From Saprospira grandis (lineage in GTDB: Bacteria; Bacteroidota; Bacteroidia; Chitinophagales; Saprospiraceae), in NCBI RefSeq assembly GCF_027594745.1, contig NZ_CP110855.1, positions 1 through 53,161 on the forward strand: 53,161 nucleotides of DNA, read 5' to 3'. This document shows, piece by piece, positions 49,061 to 53,161 of the stretch (positions are counted from its first letter, which is position 1; every line of letters starts with the position of its first letter). A program made the position numbers and the translations under genes. The notes beneath the pieces were generated by a model, which was not told where the DNA came from, did no database searches, and saw only the letters and a program-made list of their open reading frames with translations.

Positions 49061-49173
49061 TTGGGGCCTCCCGCCTTCGGCGGGCGCTACGTTCCGCAGC
49101 TCGCAAGTCTGCTCGGCCCTTCGGCCTGCGGCCTCGGTCTGGCCTGACGGCCACTGCTGCACATCGCTAGGCC
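49061..49173 (+). repeat. GC-rich modular repeat, copy 22
   Basis: Forward A-type copy in the divergent gap between the NtrC-like gene and tetR. Stems CCCGCC-TTC-GGCGGG, TTCGGCC-TGC-GGCCTCGG and GGCC-TGAC-GGCC. Confidence 0.87.
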
Positions 49174-49252
49174 AAGGGCCATTTCCTAGCCTTAGGCAAA
49201 AGTTGAGGCTTTTTTGTAATTTTGGAGGACGCTCGATTTCCTTTGGGCCAAA

Positions 49253-49849
49253 ATGAAAATAAAACCTATGCCTAGTTTAGAAAAAGAAAGCAAAAAATCT
49301 CAAATCTATCGAGCCGCCGCTCAACTCTTTAAAGAAAAAGGCTATCAAGCTGCTTCCATGCGCGACCTAGCCGAGCGAGTAGAGCTGCGGGCCTCTAGTC
49401 TATATAATCACATCGGTTCCAAAGAAGAGATTTTGCAGCAAATTTGTTTTGAGCATGCCCAAGATTTTCTCAAAGCCATGCAAGAGGTCGAGCAGCTACC
49501 CATTAGCCAAGGCCAAAAAATTGAACGCCTGCTGCGCTTTCATATTCGCAAGGCTCTCAAAGAGGTAAGCAGCCTAACGGTCTTCAATGATGAGTGGAAA
49601 CACCTTAGCAGCCCCCAGCTCGAAGAGTTTAGAGGCCTGCGTAAAGATTATGAAAATCGCTTTAGGGCCATTATTGAGCAAGCTGTAGCTAGCGGAGAAT
49701 TGCCAAATTTAGATACAGAGCTCTTGCTTTATGCCCTGCTCAATGCTATTCACTGGCTACCCAATTGGAACCATCGAAATAGTGAGCTTACCGCCAGCGA
49801 ATTAGAGGAACAAGTGCTGCGCATTTTGCTAAAAGGAATTCAAAAATAA
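49253..49849 (+). CDS. TetR family regulator, probable controller of the phenylacetate genes
   Basis: 198 residues. N-terminal TetR helix-turn-helix (about 15-60): QIYRAAAQLFKEKGYQAASM, RDLAERVELRASSLYNHIGS, KEEILQQI. The rest is the usual helical ligand-binding and dimerisation domain. Start could also be ATG 49268. Two identical palindromic cores, ACGAAC-N4-GTTCGT, lie just downstream of the gene (49889, before E1) and before paaA (142). Phenylacetyl-CoA is the effector of known TetR-type PaaR proteins; that this is a PaaR analogue is inference from context. Confidence 0.88.
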   Translation: MKIKPMPSLEKESKKSQIYRAAAQLFKEKGYQAASMRDLAERVELRASSLYNHIGSKEEILQQICFEHAQDFLKAMQEVEQLPISQGQKIERLLRFHIRKALKEVSSLTVFNDEWKHLSSPQLEEFRGLRKDYENRFRAIIEQAVASGELPNLDTELLLYALLNAIHWLPNWNHRNSELTASELEEQVLRILLKGIQK

Positions 49850-49888
49850 ATGCTTGAAGGCCTTTTTTTTGAAGCCAAATTTATAGAA

Positions 49889-49904
49889 ACGAACATTTGT
49901 TCGT
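49889..49904. promoter_or_regulatory. TetR-type operator upstream of the E1 gene
   Basis: Perfect ACGAAC-ATTT-GTTCGT between the tetR stop and the E1 ATG, same core and 4-bp spacer length as the site at 142-159. It also decides the E1 start: the in-frame TTG at 49897 lies inside the operator. Confidence 0.7.
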
Positions 49905-49947
49905 ATTATTTAGCTCGCCCAATTCAATCAAGAGAAACAAACTACTT

Positions 49948-52026
49948 ATGGAAAGCAATATTAGCACCCAAATCGATAAGGCGACTTTGCGCCAATCTTT
50001 CTTTTTGGCCAGCCAAGCTAGAGCCATGGCTGCCCTTTATGAAGATAATTTCAAGTTGGTCTCTAAGTATGTGCATGCCACTTCTAGAGGGCATGAAGTT
50101 TTGCAAGTAGCCTTAGGTAGCCAATTGCTTCCTCAAGATTTTGTGGCCCCTTATTATCGAGATGATGCGCTTTTGCTGGCTATTGGTATGCAGCCCTATG
50201 ATTTGATGCTACAGCTACTCGCCAAGCGAAATGATCCCTTTTCTGGTGGCCGAACTTATTATTCGCATCCCAGCCTAAAGGATGAGGATAAACCCAAAAT
50301 TCCCCATCAGTCTTCGGCCACAGGAATGCAGGCTATCCCCACCACTGGGGTGGCCATGGGCATCCAGTACAAAGAAAAAATGGGCCTCTATACCGAAGAT
50401 TTTCAGGACCAATTGCCTATTGCAGTTTGCTCTTTGGGCGATGCCTCAGTAACAGAGGGCGAAGTAGCAGAGGCTTTCCAAATGGCCGCCCTCAAACAGT
50501 TTCCCATTTTGTATGTGGTCCAGGATAACGGCTGGGATATTTCGGCCAATGCCGAAGAAACCCGCGCCCAAAATGCCTTTGAATATATTCAAGGTTTTCA
50601 TGGCATTGAGGCCCGCCAAATTCAAGGCAATAATTTCTTAGAAAGCTATCTCGAGATTCAAGATATTCTGCGCATCATGCGCAAAGAACGCCGCCCCTTT
50701 TTGTTGCACGCTTCGGTGCCCTTGCTCAATCACCATACTTCTGGAGTGCGTATGGAGTGGTACCGAGACGACCTAGAGGAACAGCGAAAATTAGATCCTA
50801 CCCCCATTTTTATCCGCCAAATGCTGGCCGAAGGCTTTAGCCAAAGTGATATTGAGGAGATCGAGCAGGCCGCCAAAGAAAAGGTAGCAGCCGATTTTGA
50901 ACGCGCCTTGGCCCAAGAAGATCCTCAAGCAGAAGATATTTTTAAGCATGTGTATGCCCCCACGCCTGTTACCAGCGAACAAGGCGAACGCCGCCCCGCC
51001 AATGGGGAGGAAAAAGTAATGGTGGATTCGGCCCTTTTTGCCGTTCAAGAACTCATGGAGGATCATCCCGAATGTTTGCTTTATGGCCAAGATGTGGGCG
51101 GCCGCTTAGGCGGGGTCTTCCGCGAAGCGGCCACCCTGGCCCAAAAGTTTGGCGATGACCGAGTGTTTAATACGCCCATCCAAGAGGCTTTTATTATTGG
51201 AAGTACGGTGGGCATGGCCGCTACTGGCCTCCGTCCCATCGTAGAGGTCCAGTTTGCCGATTATATCTGGCCCGGCCTCAATCAGTTGTTTACCGAATTA
51301 AGTCGCTCTTATTATCTCTCTAACGGAAAATGGCCCGCAAGCATGATTCTCCGCGTGCCTATCGGCGCTTATGGAAGTGGTGGCCCCTATCACTCTTCTA
51401 GTGTAGAGTCGGTCCTTACCAATATCAAGGGAATCAAAATCGCTTATCCTAGCAATGGCGCCGATCTAAAAGGCTTGATGAAGTCGGCTTATTTAGATCC
51501 CAATCCCGTCGTTATTTTTGAACATAAGGGGCTGTATTGGTCTAAGGTGCCAGGCACCGCCGCCGCCCGAACGATTATGCCCGATCGCGATTATGCTTTG
51601 CCCTTTGGCCAAGCCAATATGGTCCTAGAAGCCACGGAAGAGAAGAAGGCGAAAGGCCCTGTGGCTTTGGTCGTTTCTTATGGTATGGGCGTGCATTGGG
51701 CCCTTAATGCGGCCAAGGCTTTCCCCGGCCAAGTTTCCATTCTGGATCTCCGCACTTTGGCCCCCCTAGATACCGAAATGATTTATGCCCAGCTCAAAAA
51801 ACACCACCGCTGTCTGGTCCTCACGGAGGAGCCTGTAAATTGCACTTTTGCCCAAAGTATCGCCGCCCGAATCCAAGAAAATTGCTTTGAGTCACTCGAT
51901 GCTCCAGTCCAAACTTTAGGCGCAGAAGATTTACCCGCTATCCCTTTGCACGAAAATCTAGAAAAAGCCATGCTTCCTTCTAGCCAAAAGGTCCAAGCTG
52001 CTTTAGAAAAGTTGCTGAAGTATTAG
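49948..52026 (+). CDS. 2-oxoacid dehydrogenase E1, fused alpha-beta subunits
   Basis: 692 residues. The alpha part (about 1-340) carries the thiamine-diphosphate site: SLGDASVTEGEVAEAF ... LYVVQDNGWD. The beta part (about 355-692) has LYGQDVGGRLGGVFREA, NTPIQEAFIIGSTVGMA, VQFADYIWPGLNQL and HYHSSSVES-type loop (YHSSSVES). The type is branched-chain/aryl 2-oxoacid E1, oxidatively decarboxylating 2-oxoacids to acyl-CoA with E2 and E3, which are not in the window. ATG 49948 chosen. Behind the TetR operator and directly upstream of paaE, so it may feed the phenylacetate pathway, for example from phenylpyruvate (inference). Confidence 0.9.
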   Translation: MESNISTQIDKATLRQSFFLASQARAMAALYEDNFKLVSKYVHATSRGHEVLQVALGSQLLPQDFVAPYYRDDALLLAIGMQPYDLMLQLLAKRNDPFSGGRTYYSHPSLKDEDKPKIPHQSSATGMQAIPTTGVAMGIQYKEKMGLYTEDFQDQLPIAVCSLGDASVTEGEVAEAFQMAALKQFPILYVVQDNGWDISANAEETRAQNAFEYIQGFHGIEARQIQGNNFLESYLEIQDILRIMRKERRPFLLHASVPLLNHHTSGVRMEWYRDDLEEQRKLDPTPIFIRQMLAEGFSQSDIEEIEQAAKEKVAADFERALAQEDPQAEDIFKHVYAPTPVTSEQGERRPANGEEKVMVDSALFAVQELMEDHPECLLYGQDVGGRLGGVFREAATLAQKFGDDRVFNTPIQEAFIIGSTVGMAATGLRPIVEVQFADYIWPGLNQLFTELSRSYYLSNGKWPASMILRVPIGAYGSGGPYHSSSVESVLTNIKGIKIAYPSNGADLKGLMKSAYLDPNPVVIFEHKGLYWSKVPGTAAARTIMPDRDYALPFGQANMVLEATEEKKAKGPVALVVSYGMGVHWALNAAKAFPGQVSILDLRTLAPLDTEMIYAQLKKHHRCLVLTEEPVNCTFAQSIAARIQENCFESLDAPVQTLGAEDLPAIPLHENLEKAMLPSSQKVQAALEKLLKY

Positions 52027-52143
52027 TAGGGGCCTCCGCAGCAAAGCTGCGGCGCTACGTTTCAGGGCTCGCTATTCGCTCGGCCCTTCGCCAGCAAGCT
52101 GGCTCGGTCTGGCCTGACGGCCACCCTTGCACATCGCTAGGCC
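52027..52143 (+). repeat. GC-rich modular repeat, copy 23
   Basis: Forward A-type copy starting directly at the E1 stop. Stems CCGCAGC-AAA-GCTGCGG, GCCAGC-AA-GCTGGC and GGCC-TGAC-GGCC; central block GCTCGCTATTCGCTCGGC. Confidence 0.87.
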
Positions 52144-52224
52144 GCTCCACCAAATAGCTAAGGTTTGGCCTTTTTCTTCGGCCGCCTAACCACTGAGTTT
52201 GAATTTAAAAAACACTGACTATAT

Positions 52225-53161
52225 ATGACCGAATTATATCCACTCCAATTGTCGGATGTTCGCCAAGAAACTGAGGATTGCCGCTCTTTGGCCTTCGCCA
52301 TCCCCCAAAACCTCCAAGAGAAGTTTAAGTTTGTTCAGGGCCAATACTTAACCCTGCAAACTAAAATCAATGGAGAAGATGTTCGCCGTAGTTACTCGAT
52401 TTGTTCTAGCCCCTTGGACCAAGAACTTCGGGTGGCCGTCAAGTTATTGCCCGGCGGTAAGTTCTCTACTTTTGCCAATGAAACGCTAAAGGTGGGCGAT
52501 GAGCTCTTGGCTATGCCGCCTATGGGAAATTTCTATACAGATTTAGATCCCCAACAAAGTAAACACTATTTCTGTGTGGCCGCAGGTAGCGGCATCACAC
52601 CCATGATGTCGATTATCAAAACGACCCTAGAAACAGAGCCCAATAGCCAGATTACTCTGCTTTATGGCAATAAAAATACCCGAAATATTATTTTTCATGA
52701 GCAACTAGAAGGCCTAAAAAATAAGTACTTAGAGCGCTTTACGATCATCTATATCCTCAGCCGTGAAAAACTAGATGAGGATATCCTTTTTGGCCGCATC
52801 GATGCCCAAAAGTTTGAGGCGATTAGCCAAACTTTGGTCGATCTCAATACGGTTGATGAATGTTTCCTTTGTGGACCAGAAACCATGATTCTCGCTCTCA
52901 AAGAGGGCCTAGCCAATAAGGGCATTCCTCAAAAAAATATCCACTTTGAGCTCTTTGGAACCAACCAAAAAGGCCAGAAGAAACCAGAAATCAAAAAAGA
53001 GAACCAAGGCAAAGCCGCCAAGGTAGAGGTCCGCGTAGATGGCCGCAGCTTTGTTTTTGATTTGCCCTTTGGCCAAGATAATTTATTGGATGCCTCTATG
53101 AAGGAAGGCGCTGACCTCCCCTTTGCTTGTAAAGGTGGGGTTTGTTGCACTTGCAAAGCCC
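52225..53161 (+). CDS. paaE: Phenylacetyl-CoA epoxidase reductase PaaE (5' part; ends at 134 across the junction)
   Basis: NADPH-dependent reductase that passes electrons to the PaaA diiron site. From ATG 52225: FAD domain with RRSYSICSSP (about 52-61), NAD(P) domain with AAGSGITPMMSIIK, and CGPETMI. The start of a ferredoxin domain follows (KVEVRVDGRSFVFDLPFGQD onward) with PFACKGGVCCTCKA, giving three [2Fe-2S] cysteines as C-x4-C-x2-C. The frame runs off the last base, one base into a codon, and continues exactly at base 1 of the window. The full product is 356 residues, the same length as E. coli PaaE. A GC-rich repeat and a 81-bp leader precede it. Confidence 0.94.
   Translation, partial: MTELYPLQLSDVRQETEDCRSLAFAIPQNLQEKFKFVQGQYLTLQTKINGEDVRRSYSICSSPLDQELRVAVKLLPGGKFSTFANETLKVGDELLAMPPMGNFYTDLDPQQSKHYFCVAAGSGITPMMSIIKTTLETEPNSQITLLYGNKNTRNIIFHEQLEGLKNKYLERFTIIYILSREKLDEDILFGRIDAQKFEAISQTLVDLNTVDECFLCGPETMILALKEGLANKGIPQKNIHFELFGTNQKGQKKPEIKKENQGKAAKVEVRVDGRSFVFDLPFGQDNLLDASMKEGADLPFACKGGVCCTCKA

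Noticed and set aside
49897..49947. TTG-initiated N-terminal extension of the E1 gene
   Set aside because: It lies in the TetR operator and adds residues unlike E1; ATG 49948 fits better.

Overview
The window looks like one complete circular replicon of 53,161 bp, opened inside a gene. The last 937 bases (52225-53161) encode the N-terminal part of a phenylacetyl-CoA epoxidase reductase (PaaE). The first 134 bases encode its C-terminus. Joined end to start the frame is kept, the product is 356 residues, and the ferredoxin cysteines fall into the exact plant-type spacing C-x4-C-x2-C-x29-C, with the fourth cysteine on the other side of the join. Plasmid functions support this: a ParA ATPase with a ribbon-helix-helix partner, a Rep_3-type initiator preceded by iterons and DnaA boxes, and a serine resolvase. 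Gene content (PurLS-type PurL, OmpA/secreted-protein style, MarC, KynA, almost no Shine-Dalgarno sequences) points to the Bacteroidota. Saprospira (Saprospirales) comes to mind, but that is an impression, not a demonstrated identity.

Layout: (1) 49.2 kb through the junction to 10.8 kb is a phenylacetate catabolic island: a TetR regulator, a fused 2-oxoacid dehydrogenase E1, paaE, paaABCD, paaG, paaH, paaI, paaJ, paaZ, a crotonase in the PaaF position, and paaY. Two matching palindromes lie before the E1 gene and before paaA, so the TetR protein probably controls both. (2) 11.5-17.4 kb is mixed accessory DNA: MarC, an Lrp-type regulator, a glucosaminidase, the resolvase, a lipoprotein and a KilA-N protein. 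(3) 17.5-23.9 kb (mostly minus strand) holds a UMP-synthase-like PyrE-PyrF fusion, a class 1A PyrD, GuaA and GuaB. (4) 24.7-37.6 kb (plus strand) is a one-directional purine cluster: purM, purL, purQ, purH, purC, purB, purD, purN, purF. Only the AIR carboxylation step (PurE/PurK) and PurA are missing from the route to IMP, AMP and GMP. (5) 38-42.7 kb has envelope genes and tryptophan 2,3-dioxygenase. (6) 43.1-47.0 kb is the replication and partition backbone, followed by a 209-bp tandem repeat. (7) 47.4-49.0 kb has an Hpt protein and a degenerate NtrC-like regulator.

The most unusual property is the intergenic DNA. Nearly every gap longer than about 100 bp outside the backbone carries a copy of a GC-rich modular element (23 copies, both orientations). 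Fixed sequence blocks alternate with perfect hairpins whose stems differ from copy to copy but stay paired. A second, AT-rich palindromic family (11 copies), built from words such as TTAAAGAAAT and AACGGAATCTTT, usually lies beside them. Four times the two families join into a composite of about 0.5 kb bounded by inverted GC elements. Some copies supply stop codons or end a few bases before start codons.

Taken together, this is a small replicon carrying most nucleotide biosynthesis genes, so if the chromosome lacks second copies it would be indispensable (chromid-like). It also carries a self-regulated aromatic degradation module and is dotted with an apparently undescribed structured repeat system.
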